Shown one piece after another: positions 10,286 through 21,471 of a DNA stretch of 64,000 nucleotides. Within the stretch, counting starts at the first letter, position 1. Every line of letters begins with the position of its first letter. Source of the DNA: Cotesia glomerata (taxonomy: Eukaryota; Arthropoda; Insecta; Hymenoptera; Braconidae); NCBI RefSeq assembly GCF_020080835.1, contig NW_025402108.1:62001-126000 (forward strand), in the 5' to 3' direction. A program made the position numbers and the translations under genes. The notes beneath the pieces are model-generated. The model was not told the DNA's origin, did no database searches, and was given only the letters and a program-made list of their open reading frames with translations.

Positions 10286-13055
10286 TGTAACGGAGTACAC
10301 GGGGCCTTCTTTACCCAGAGAAGGTCTCCAATCCGCGTGAGTTAGTAATCGACTGATCCCCCAGAGCGCTGTGCTCCGAAGTACTCGCGCCTCTAGCTAT
10401 AAGTTAGTGAGTAAGTTCCTGAGAGGGAAACGCCGGCGAGGAGAGTGAGTAGGGGAGACGGAGCGAAGAAAGAAACGTACCGACAAAGCTCAGAAGATTC
10501 ATTGTGACCGAACAGTCAAATCTAACGGTCGCACAAAAGTTAACAAACATCAAAGCACAGGTAATTATTTTTATTTCGCTCAAGATATAGTGGAACGAAG
10601 CGATACTAATCAATTAATTTATTGCTTGCTAGGCCTTCTGCCAGCTTGCGTAAATTGATTTTAATTAGTGATAATTTCTAATGCTTATTTGCGGTTACAG
10701 ATTTTGTAAAGTATTCGAGGAACGAGTGACGGTGACCTGGGTCTCGCCGCCAAGTAGATTCATCCACCAAAGAGGGACTTGTACCAGCAACGACGACAAG
10801 AAGTTGTAGCTCCTCGAGGGAGTTCATTAGCGTCGTAAAGGAAAACTCCAGGTACAAATAAAATGTCTCAATAATATCTTGGTGGTGCGCCATCAGCCAG
10901 GCATTGAAGTCGGCTGAAGGTCATCGTCATTTCACGTTCGGTCACAATCATTAGTTTAAGTAGTATATCGTAGAATTTACTTAATTATTATATTGAAATT
11001 TATTTATTAGAATTTACTTGGAATATTATTTGGGATATTATTTAAAGAATTATCTAAAATATTGTTTAGAATATTCTTTAGGAGGTTATTAAGAATTTAT
11101 TTAAAATAAAATTCAGAATGAAATTAAGAAAAGTCCAGAATAAAATTAAAAATGAAGTTAAAAGCAAGCCAGGAATAATTACTAAATAATTAATTAACAA
11201 AACCAGGAATTATTTCGGATTGTTAATTAACTACGTAGGCAGAGTTTGGACTGACTTTACCAGGAATAATTTCGATTGGTCATTTCATGACTTCGGTGCC
11301 ATGTAGAACAAAATGTCGTTGATAATCGAGTTGGTCGGATTTATTTAATTAATTGCTTAAAATAAAATCAGTAAAAATGTTTTTAGAGGAACTTTAGTAA
11401 AAATCATTTGAAGTAAAATTTATTAAATTCGGGAAAGTAATTTATAATAAAATTTAATTGTTTAAAATAAAATCATTTGCAATAAATTTAGAATCAGTCA
11501 AAATTGCTAGAAAATTGTTCGTGTAAATTTGTTAATTAAAAGTAGAAAATAAAACTTGTAAAAATTCGTCAGAGAAAAAAAATTACACCAAAAACTTGCG
11601 ACAGAGACGCAAGACCGAGCGAGAGTGTCAGCCATCTTGTCCCGCGTGAAGCGCTGGGTAGAGGACACTCAAGGTCGAGACTAAAATCGTACTGTGTTGC
11701 TAGGCAGAAAATAATCCTCGAAGAAAATAAAATAAAATAAATGCTAAGTTTTTCATGCAACACAATAGAACGTAAAATAAAATAATGTAGAGAAAATAAA
11801 ACTCGATTATTGAATGACAAGTAAAACAATTTAGTAAAAATCAATTACATAAAATCAATTGATGAATTTTAGTTGATAACAAATTAAGTTCTTAATTAAA
11901 TAAAATAATCTGGACACAAATTAGAAATATTCGGAGAACAACTAAATAAATAATTGATAAATTCTGGTAAAATAAATTATCCAAAGTAAAATAATTTAAC
12001 ACAACAACTTATAAAATAAATTAAGTAAGTTCAATAAGAATAAAATTTCGTAAATCTCGGATTTAACCAACATTGTTGGCAGATTATTAAGACCTCTGTC
12101 ATTAGATTTTAATCTATTAATTCAAGATACGAAGACCTCTTGTAATTAAATATTTATTGTTGTATTATTAAGACCACGGCAATAAATTAGTTAATGATTT
12201 TAATTTGAAATTTGGAATTGGATTAGGATTTATGAAACAAGTTAGGAACTCGGATTTAGCAAATTAATGAATGGAATAAATGGATCTAGGTATTAAATCG
12301 GATTTCATTTAATTTTGGGAAATTAATTTTTGTTAAATTGGGAAATAAATATATAAATTTTAATCTGTAAAGTCCGGGGAAATATTTAGTGTGTTTGGAA
12401 ATTTAATTAATAGTGTGGGTGGGGTAGTATTAAGTATTGTAGTGTTGCCTAGGGATTCATGGTATCCTCCTCTGCTTCCTGGGCACACTTAGAGTCCTTT
12501 GCATAGACGCCCGGGTCGGGGGTGCAATAGGCATAAGTATTTTAAATAAATATTGTGGGTGTGTGTGGAATAGAAAATATTATTGCAGTGTAGCCTAGGG
12601 ATTCATGGTATCCTCCTCTGCTTCCTGGGCGCACTTAGAAGCCGTCGTATAGACGCCGGATTTGGGGTACAACGGTAGTAAGATAGAAACCGCGGTATAG
12701 ACGCTCCATATGAGGGTACCGTTCGGGAATAGACACTATGATAGAAACCGTGATAGGACGCTCCATAAGAGGATATCACCGGGATTAAGTTGTTTTGATA
12801 TTTTGTAAGGGGTTTTATTGTGTATTAAGGGTTGGTTAAATAAAATGGATTGTAAAAATGAATTTCTTGTTATAATTTCTGTTTCCTTCCTGACAATCTC
12901 TTACGACCCTGAGTGTTCACTCCATGTTCTGGGCCAGTTTCTGGATACTGTGGGAAAAATCCAGTGGCGCCTTAAATAAATTAAGAGGCGACCAAGAGAG
13001 CGGTGGATCCCCGTTTCAAGATGCTTAGATGTTAACAAAATTCCAGATACTAATT
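10286..13055 (+). mobile_element. Long-LTR unit (copy a), probably a solo LTR
   Basis: Starts TGTAACGGAG and is related along much of its length to the reverse strand of 51700-53812. For example, the strings GACGCAAGAC and GTCAGCCATCTTGTC occur in both. Both carry ATCCAGTGGCGCC near the 3' side. A candidate 5-bp target duplication AAGAT flanks it (10281-10285 and 13056-13060). It has no long ORF. Units of this family are unusually long for LTRs. The 3' boundary is uncertain because copies diverge after GTGGCGCC. Confidence 0.6.
12430..12790 (+). repeat. Tandem duplications inside long-LTR copy a
   Basis: A block containing TAGGGATTCATGGTATCCTC is present twice about 145 bases apart. It is followed by shorter repeats built on TAGACGCTCCAT. 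Related mini-repeats occur on the minus strand at 58270-58615, which ties the two LTR units to one family. Confidence 0.7.
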
Positions 13056-13063
13056 AAGATTAT

Positions 13064-16000
13064 ATGTTTACAGATATAGAAGACAATAATAATAAAAATA
13101 AGAATGAAAATACCAAAGCCAAGATTGTCAGCTGTGAGAAAATGGTAATGGTTGGTAGCAAAGAATTTGAAGATATGAAGATGCTGATGGTCGAGTCCAA
13201 CAAACAGACTCGCGAGATGTCAGCAACACTCGGTAGAGCTGCGAAACGATTAGAAGAAGTCACTCACGAACTAGTTAAAGCTCTTAAAATGACGGTAGAT
13301 GGGCGTAGAGCAGAGCTAGATCGGGAGAAGGCTAAAATAGAAGCAACTAAGGTAAAAGATTCACATATAGTTCCTAATATCCCAGATAGAACACAATTAG
13401 AAGCTACAAATGGAAATAACAATATTACTAGAGAATTGAACTTGGTTAAAGATGCATTACTGTTAAATCAAAATAAGATTAATATTAGAAGAGAGTATAA
13501 GTTAACCCAAAAATCAAATTATAATATTTGGTTTGATTACTTAAAATCAGAACTAACTAGTTGTGATTTATTAGATGTAATAGACGAAAATAATAGTTAT
13601 GAAAATAATTTATCAAATTCAATAATCCATAAAAGAAAATGTCTGGTTAGAGATATTATTATTAATCATTTAGATGAAGATTATCACAAGAAAATTCTTG
13701 ACATTTCTGAACCTGTAGAAGTCTTAAAGAGAATCAAAGCTTGTAGAAAAGAACAGATAAATCTTACTTCAAGCTCTGTTAGGAAAAGATTGTATTCAAT
13801 TAAGATGAAAAAGAATGAAAAGGTCAATGATTTCTGTGAAAGATTTGACCAAATCATTAGAGAATATGAATCTTGTGGAGATGGGGAACAACTAACTGAG
13901 CAAGAAATTAGATCTGCGTTCTGTCAAGCTATAACCCCAATAAACCCTCAATTAATGTCCGCAGATTTCATTAAAAGGTCTCATTCAAAAGAGATGACAA
14001 TAAATGAAATGAAGTCTTTAATTCTACAGCTAGAAGCCGAGAAAAAGACCAACGACGGAGAAGAGACAATTAAGGCTCAGACTGCAAAGTTTGACGGCAA
14101 GAAGAACTGCCATAGATGTGCCAAACCTGGACATAGAATTGAAAATTGTCCCCTGTCAAAAGATTTGTGGTTCTGCTACTACTGTCAGGAGATAAGATCT
14201 CATAAGGGTTCAGAGTGCAAGGATGGCAGGATCAAAAGTAAGATTATAAATAATAATAATAATAATATCAAATTTAGAGGTAAACTAGACAGACAGAGAA
14301 CTAATAGAGTTAGACATAATGTGAATTCTAAACCATATAAGAATGATAGACGTGATAGAAACTATAATAAGAATAATCAGTACTTAGCACAAAATGCCTT
14401 CAAACGGGATGGTATTAGTGCAAAAAGAATGACTGATGAAAAACAAGGTAAGAAACAATTAAATGAAGATTTAATAGATGACATTAAATTTATTGCTGAT
14501 TCAGGAGCAACAGATCATATAGTAAAGAACTGCTTAATATTAAGTAACTTTGAAAGATGTGAAAATAAAGTAATTAAGAGTGCCAACAAGAATAAATCTG
14601 CTGACATTTTAATAGATGGAAAAGGTGATCTTTTGCTCTATACGAATCAAGATAACAAGATAATTAAATTATCAAATGTTATTAGTGCTAAAGATGTATC
14701 AGATAATTTATTATCATTAAAAAAATTAGTAGATAAAGGATTTAAGATTTATTTAGATGATAAGATTTTGCGAGTATTCAGTGAAAATTTAGAAGAAGTA
14801 ATACTAGAAGGAACATATGAAAAACCCAACTGGATCTTGAACTTCAAAGTCAAGAATTACATCGGCGATGAAGATAAATTAGACTGGGGATATAACGCTT
14901 ATCGTTGTAAAGCTGTAATGATCCAAGACGATAACACAAATGGACTAGAAATAGATTTGCAAAGAAAGGAGGGAGAATCAGAAAATGAAGAGTTAAAGGA
15001 TTCTTCAATTAGGGGGGAGGAAGAAGATATAACGTCTCCAGAAATGAAACAACACACTGAAAACTCAAAGAATGACATATTTAATTGGGACTTTAGTTTA
15101 ATAACTAGAAATCCAATTAAGGTAGATGATATTGAGAATATTAAGAATTTAAAAGAGCTATTTACATCAAATCCATTAGAGCAAGGAACAACAGATTCAA
15201 GTAAGATAAATGAAGCTATGTTATGGCATGTAAGACTTGGTCATGCTTCATTGAACTATCTCAAGAAATTGCAGAAAGTATATAATAAATTAGAGAAAGT
15301 TAAATTCGATGATTCAATTTTAGACTGTGAAATATGTATTGTGTCAAAGATGCAAAAATTACCGTTTAAAGAAACTAGACAAAGAGCATCAAGACCACTA
15401 CAAATAATACATACGGACACGATGGGTCCGATAAAACCAACCTCACACCCAGGACACAAAAGATTTATTAATGTGTACATAGATGATTATTCTAGATTAG
15501 CTAGAGCATATGCAGTAAAGACTAAAGATGAATCAGGAGAAACATTAGAAAAGTTTCTCATATCTACAAGAAATCTACTTGGTAAAGATGAGAAAGTATG
15601 CTACGTTAGATCGGATCAAGGGACAGAGTTTACTGGTGGAAAATTTTTAGATGTCTTAAGAAAAGAAAAGATAGAATTAGAATTAACTCCGCCCTATACT
15701 CCTGAACACAATGGAGTATCTGAACGATTCAACGCTACGTTACAAAGAAAAGTCAGAACCTACATGCTAGATTCTGGTTTACCTAAGAGTATGTGGGAGT
15801 TAGCAGTAGATGCAGCAGTGCACTCATACAATCGAACACCACATAAATCCATAGATTACAACGTACCACTGATGAAGTTTAACAAGAATGAAAATTGTCA
15901 TTTTGACAAAATTAAAAGATTTGGATGTATTGGATTTATTAGAATTCCAAAACCAGAGCACAAGTTCAGCGAGAGAGCAATCAAAGCGGTCATGGTGGGA

Positions 16001-16849
16001 TATAAACCCACAGGATACTTGCTATGGCACCCAAATACAGGAAAATTTCTAGAATCACGACATGTTAGATTCAATGGAAAATTAGTGTACAAAGATGTAT
16101 ATAAGAATAAACAAATAGAAGAAACTGAAGATGAAATTAGTTGGAAGTCAAACGAAAATGTACCAAATAGTCTAGAAGACAAAATCAACGAAGAAAAAGA
16201 GAAACCGGAACAAAGAAAAAGAGGAAGACCCCGCAAAAATCTATTAGGTGTTAAAAACTTAAATGAAAAGAAGAATTCATCAGAAGAAATTAGACCATGG
16301 ACTAGAGGTGAGATGAAAAGAAAATTAGAATCTGAAAAGGATAAAGATAGAAAATTAATTGAAGACATAAGATTTGCAAGAAGCGTCAATGTGTCTGAAG
16401 ATCAATCGAAGAAGGATGAACAAGAATTGGTAAGTTGTTTAATTACTTCTTTAAACAAAGAACCTATCAATTATGATGAGGCAAGCAACTCAAATGAAAG
16501 ATGTCAATGGATGAGAGCTATCAAGGATGAACTGGATTCTATAACTAAAAATGACGTCTGGGAATTCGTAGATTTGGAAGAAGCAAGTAAAACTGAAGGA
16601 AAATTAAACATCATTGATTCAAGATGGGTATTTAAAAAGAAAGTAGAAGCAAATAAAGATGTACTTTATAAAGCACGACTAGTATGTCGAGGTTTTAAAG
16701 ACAAGAATGATTATGATTTAAAAGATACATACTCGCCAGTATCTAGATTATCACTCATACGAGCATTACTTTTAATAGTAAATAAATATGATCTAGAAAT
16801 CTGTCAATATGATGTGAAAAACGGCATTCCTTTATGGAAATTTAGATGA
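13064..16849 (+). pseudogene. Copia gag-protease-integrase-RT polyprotein (frameshifted 3')
   Basis: A 1261-codon frame carrying, in order: Gag with a CCHC zinc knuckle (CHRCAKPGHRIENC, near residue 350); aspartic protease DSGAT (near 480); the H-C zinc region before integrase (LWHVRLGH, near 725); and integrase with its D-D-E residues in HTDTMG, RSDQGTEF and NGVSERF (near 785-890). It also carries the start of the copia RT (NDVWEFV, RWVFKKK, KARLVCRG). It ends near 16822, where one extra base shifts the frame in the motif that should read into the RT core. The polyprotein would assemble particles, copy the RNA and integrate the DNA. The ATG at 13064 straddles the putative splice acceptor, so translation may really start at 9880. 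Confidence 0.92.
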
Positions 16850-17230
16850 AGATATTTATATGAAGATACCAGATCTAGATGTAGATGAAAAGACAAAACA
16901 AACAAAGATACTTAAATTAAAGAAATCTTTGTATGGATTAAAAGTAAGTCCAAAGAAGTGGAACACTAGATTTAATCAAGTGGTAAAAGAAATTGGTCTC
17001 GAAAACGATTTACATGAACCATGTTTGTATACTTGGAGGAAAAATGGAATCGTAGTTGTGTTGCTAATTTATGTAGATGACATTTTAGCCGCTAGCAATG
17101 ATAAAACAAAATTAGATGAAGTTGGGAATCACTTATGCAAGAATTTCGAGATGAAAGTTCTTGGTGAACCCAGGAAATTTCTTGGAATTGAAATAGAGAG
17201 AAATAGACAAGAAAAATATGTTTTGTCGAA
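16824..17230 (+). pseudogene. Copia RT core continuation
   Basis: Continues pol in a different frame after the indel near 16822. LYGLK and the catalytic YVDD (in LLIYVDDIL, near 17075) identify the RT palm. The frame breaks at 17231, where a 1-kb insertion begins; the codons after that to the stop at 17249 belong to the insert. RNase H resumes at 18243. Confidence 0.88.
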
Positions 17231-18242
17231 AACTATCCAATGCGGATAATTCCCGTAATTGTTTTAAATTATACGATAAAGTTGGGATTAGGAAATTAAA
17301 TAAAAATACTTGGATTTTTTGGGGAACAATTTAGAAGAATTTATTTGTCCCCAAAGGAGGAAAACCCAGCTAGGCTGGGAAAAAACCTCCTTGATGAAAT
17401 TATACAAGTAAATTGTGTATGTGTAAGTGTGAATGTGTAAAATTACGTTGCAATAACGCAATAGGGGTGAGCTCAACCGCCTTAGATAGAAAATTATCGA
17501 TAATCTGAATTAGATAAGTCCCAAGGTGGGAGCTAGTAATATCTAATCACTTTGAACTATCTCAGAGTGAGATCTATTAATGTTCAATTGTCTCAAGGTG
17601 AGAGCAAATAATATTCAATTGATAACAGAATGTTAGTCAATTGAGTTTGATGTTTTTCGTGTAGAAATTAGTCAAATGATTTGAAGTTGGAATTTAATTA
17701 TTTATAAGCTAAATTAAATAAGATCGAAATTAAATGTCAATAACTAATTTAATGTAATTAATTGTTAATATCACGCGTCAATTATGGATTGACTAAAGCC
17801 GCGTGGCTGATGCAATCCTTTGTTAACGGTGGCGCGTAATGGCCGCGTGGCGTCACTAAATAAATTTACTTGATTTAATTTATGTTAATTCACTGAACTA
17901 TTGAACTGATTTAAATGAATTGAGAATTTAAAGTATAATTGAAGCTAATATAATTATTTATATTTAATGAATAATTTAAATATTTAAATGAAAGTGGGAT
18001 GTAAGTAAGAAATATCAGAATCGATTCGCACAGAGTAGTCGTACTAGTACAGATGTCCAAGCACAACTGTTGCAGCCGGCCACGTGAGCCGGCTTCTCTA
18101 CCGCTAACCAAGGCGCGCATGGGCGACGGCCATAGCGTGATACGATTATTCCCGAGTTTTAACGATTAAGCCCGAAGGCGCAATTCTTCTTATAAGTATG
18201 TGACTAGGTCCTTTTCCTAGCGGTTAAACAAAATACATTGTA
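17231..18242. mobile_element. 1.0-kb insertion in copia pol, solo-LTR-like
   Basis: Removing these 1012 bases rejoins RT to RNase H in frame. Flanking pentamers TCGAA (17226-17230) and TTGAA (18243-18247) look like a 5-bp target duplication with one mismatch. The insert has no credible ORF. It contains GC-rich blocks near 17820 and 18070-18130 and a short direct repeat around AAGGTGAGAGC and related strings. Its ends do not read TG...CA, so the family is undetermined. Confidence 0.6.
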
Positions 18243-19133
18243 TTGAAGCAAAGTAATTATATTGAAAGCATTTTAGATAGATTCAAGATAACAGATTGTA
18301 ATCCTCAAAACACCCCAATGGTTACTAGACAAACTGAAAATAGATGCAAAAGAAGAAAACTAGAAGAATCAGAATCGTCCAAATGTGAACAATCATCAAC
18401 AACTAGAAAAGCTCCATACAGAGAGGCAATTGAAAGTCTCATGTACTTAGCAAATGGAACTAGACCAGATATTGCGTTTGCTGTACATTACTTAGCTAGA
18501 AAACAATTAGATGCCAACGAAGACGACTGGAAAGATGTTAAAAGAATTCTGAGATACTTAAAGGACACTGTAGACTTAAGCCTGAAATACACAGGTAACT
18601 CAGATGAACTAGAAGCTTTTTCAGATGCTAGTTTTAGAGACAATAATGACTCAACTTCATCAGGTGGATACATTATTAGACTGTTTGGTGATATAATAGC
18701 ATGGAGAAGTCACAAACAAAACTATGTTACACTTTCGACTTGTCAAGCTGAGTATTTGGCAATGAGTGATGCCTGTCAAGAGATAATATTTCTGGATAAA
18801 GCAATTAGATTTATTATTGGAATAACACTATTTCCTACGACTATTTGGTGTGATAACAGATCAGCAAATGATTGTACTAAGAAAGATGGCAGTCATAAAC
18901 TTAAAATGTTTGATAATAGTGTAAATGAAATTAAATTAGAATTACTAGAAAGAGAGAAAACAGGTAATAGAAAGCACATGGCAAAAACCCATGGTGATTT
19001 CATTAAACAATGCGTTAATGAAAATAGAATAAGAGTTTGTTGGATATCTACGAAAGAGAACCTAGCAGATATACTCACAAAACCATTACCTGCAGAACCA
19101 TTTAGATACTTAAGAGATAAATTTTTGGACTAA
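18243..19133 (+). pseudogene. Copia RT C-terminus and RNase H
   Basis: About 296 codons from the RT connection (TRPDIAFAVHYLAR) through RNase H (EAFSDASF, AEYLAMSDACQE, WCDNRSA) to a typical copia C-terminus (ENLADILTKPL). It has no start of its own; it is the distal end of the gag-pol polyprotein, separated by the 1-kb insertion. RNase H would remove genomic RNA during reverse transcription. The stop lies 123 bases before the 3' LTR. Confidence 0.9.
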
Positions 19134-19239
19134 AATAATTAGAAGTTCATAAAATTGTTAGAATTAATTATAATTATATTTTCACTATGTTACAGAAAAC
19201 TCTGTTGATCGCAAGAAGTAGCGCAGTGGAAGCTGGACG

Positions 19240-19256
19240 TGGGAAAATGGAGGGAG
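19240..19256 (+). promoter_or_regulatory. Copia polypurine tract
   Basis: GGGAAAATGGAGGGAG directly precedes the 3' LTR at 19257, where plus-strand DNA synthesis is primed in LTR elements. Confidence 0.75.
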
Positions 19257-19614
19257 TGTTAAGAAGACACGAATTTACCCAAGTCCGCTGAGATCTATTT
19301 TTTTATATATCTAGATTATTATTATTATGGCTAGTGAGTTGGCGTCGGTCTGCGCGCCGCTCGACGGCGCATACGACTCCTCTCCCCTTTTACTCTCTAT
19401 ACTTTACTTTATATCTTGTACTCTTGGCGGTACTACGTGCAGCCACGTGCATACACCTTATAATTATTCTTTTACATTCTTTTTGTATTATTACAATATT
19501 GTTAATTATTCAAGATAACATATTATCATTTATTAATCATTTAGAAGATAAATAAAGATTCGTTTAGATTATTTAATATAAAATTGTTGTGTTAAATTAA
19601 TTCACTTCCTCACA
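19257..19614 (+). repeat. Copia 3' LTR
   Basis: Matches 8510-8866 with only a few differences by eye (one extra T near 19390 and three substitutions). It is followed by the CTTAG duplication. Confidence 0.93.
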
Positions 19615-19837
19615 CTTAGCTTGGATTGATCCCACTTGTAAATAATAACCATCTTTGGAAAACAGCGTCAATTACGGTTTTTGATCTGGTAGTTTTTGGC
19701 ATAATTGTAAAATTAAGAAAATTAAAATATTCACACAAATAAAAATGCATCAACAATCAACACGCTTGCTTTTTATTAAAGCTTACTCATACGCAAGCGC
19801 TGACACATGTATTAAACACATACTAACATAACACGTA

Positions 19838-19948
19838 AGCAGTATGGTGCAACTTTGGCGGCCCCCACCACCCAGTGGTGGTAGCTCGCGGCGCACGGTG
19901 GGGATGGTTCGCGACACCCTGGTGGGGACAAGCGGTTGTACATTTGAT

Positions 19949-19999
<51 letters not shown>

Positions 20000-20914
20000 A
20001 AACACTAAATTTTTCAATCTTAAAAAATTTAATTCCTTAGCCCACTAAACCTCGCGGATAAGAGAATAGTCGCCTAAGTTTCATAAAAAGTTTTGGGATC
20101 CACTGCTCTTTGGAATATTCCGCTTCCGTATGAATGTCGGTATTTTGTTTAATAGAAAAGGTCTAGACAAAAGTTCTCGTGCGTGCCAGTTAACTTGCTT
20201 TAATTACTTACAAATTTGACTGCGAAGATGACCCTTTGTCCTTGATTGACCCTTTTGATTGACGAGATTGGCCGAAATAGTTGTGTGGTGTTGTTTCAAT
20301 AATGATATATAGTAGTATTAACAATGAACTCAATTTTATTGCACAATTATTCACTTTTGTTATAATTTTATGAATAACTTGGTAACGCAACTTAATAGAA
20401 TATTGCTAATAAAGAGAACATACACTTAATAATAGAAATATACGTGGTTTAACAATAATTGTGGTGAATTATCACCTAATATGAACTGATAATATTAATA
20501 AAAGTAGTATAAGATTTTATAATAATTAATAATAGATTTTATATATGATTTTAGTGAGTAATCACCGAATAGTAGTAATAGTGATAATAGTGGTAATAGT
20601 GGTAAGATTGACTAAGAAATATCTAGCGTGGTGGTTGACACCGGGGGATAGATCGAAGTGTCGATCAATGCTCAGGTTTTTAGGCTCGTAGCTGATTTTT
20701 CCCTCCTCGTGTCGTCTTGTGACGTCACGGGGGCTACACATTAATTTAGCTAGTGTCGGTAACGAAAATTTCGGGTGGTAGTTCGCCAGGCTGGTAACAT
20801 CGGGACATTTTGTAGTGTCTCAATATATATATATATATATATACCAGTGTTACAGAGACCTGTAAACACGTACCATTTCATATATAGTTTACGTGAATTA
20901 AAAGCTTACTTACC
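19838..20914. repeat. Polinton left terminal inverted repeat (split)
   Basis: Bases 19838-19957 and 20843-20914 pair with 36784-37066 in reverse complement. The two parts are separated by TA microsatellite and an 825-bp LTR-like insertion absent from the right repeat. The intact repeat was therefore about 280 bases including the microsatellite. Confidence 0.9.
19998..20822. mobile_element. Solo LTR inserted in the Polinton left repeat
   Basis: An 825-bp segment starting TGAAACACTAAA and ending GTAGTGTCTCA (TG...CA, with short inverted ends). It sits exactly between two TA-repeat tracts and is missing from the right terminal repeat. No ORF. The target duplication is hidden in the TA repeat. 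Confidence 0.7.
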
Positions 20915-21154
20915 GTCTGTTGTCTTATTCATAATTGAATATCTTATTTTACTCACCAGTATCGTTTTGATTAAAAACGGTTTTCTGCAAGATGAAAAAA
21001 AAAAAAAAATAGGTATTATACTTACCGTGAGATGTTGTATTTCTTGAAGATCATGCTTAGGTTTACAGTAATATTAGTAATATTATAGTAATATTAGTAC
21101 ACTGCAAAAAATTTCCAATTAATTTTACTATGTGTGAATAGTAATACCGGACTA

Positions 21155-21294
21155 AGGTAAAAGCCCCAATAGATGATCACGTACCAGTATATGATCACTC
21201 CATGTATTTGTATATCTATATTCATAAATATAGGTATACAAATACATGGAGTGATCATATACTGGTACATGATCATCTATTGGGGCTTTTACCT
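21155..21294. mobile_element. 140-bp palindromic MITE, copy 2
   Basis: Same length, ends (AGGTAAAAGCCCC) and palindromic structure as 4476-4615, with TA on both sides. It lies between the Polinton left repeat and the first genes, so it probably inserted after the Polinton. Confidence 0.88.
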
Positions 21295-21471
21295 TATAAG
21301 AAAACTGATACAAAATTTACAAGTTCCCGTAGTAAACGGTATGCGTAGACGACACGATTAAGCAGTGATAGCGACGAAAATGAAGACACTGTTAATAATC
21401 CGAAAAACGTCAAGGTATGATTGATTCTTTTAATAAGTAAAATCCTTTTATTTGTAATTGTAAATTTCAGA

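Larger units (their letters stand above)
10172..13073 (+). other. Putative copia intron containing a later insertion
   Basis: Bounded by GTAAGT and TTTACAG, with compatible reading phase on both sides. Without the 2.77-kb insertion at 10286-13055 the intron would be only about 130 bases. An intron could tolerate such an insertion without breaking gag. Confidence 0.5.
8510..19614 (+). mobile_element. Ty1/copia LTR retrotransposon, complete but interrupted
   Basis: Two nearly identical LTRs of 357 and 358 bp (TGTTAAGAAGACACG...CACA) flank a primer site, gag-pol in the copia order (gag, protease, integrase, RT, RNase H) and a polypurine tract. The 5-bp target duplication CTTAG is present at 8505-8509 and 19615-19619, so this is one integration event. 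The LTRs differ by about three substitutions and one single-base indel by eye, indicating recent insertion. The 11.1-kb length includes two later insertions of about 2.8 kb and 1.0 kb. Pol has one frameshift, so this copy is no longer autonomous. Confidence 0.95.

Noticed and set aside
12966..12984. TGGCGCC after the long-LTR unit as a primer binding site
   Set aside because: Only the first seven bases match a tRNA 3' end. The same string lies about 40 bases inside copy b, whose target duplication places the end further on.
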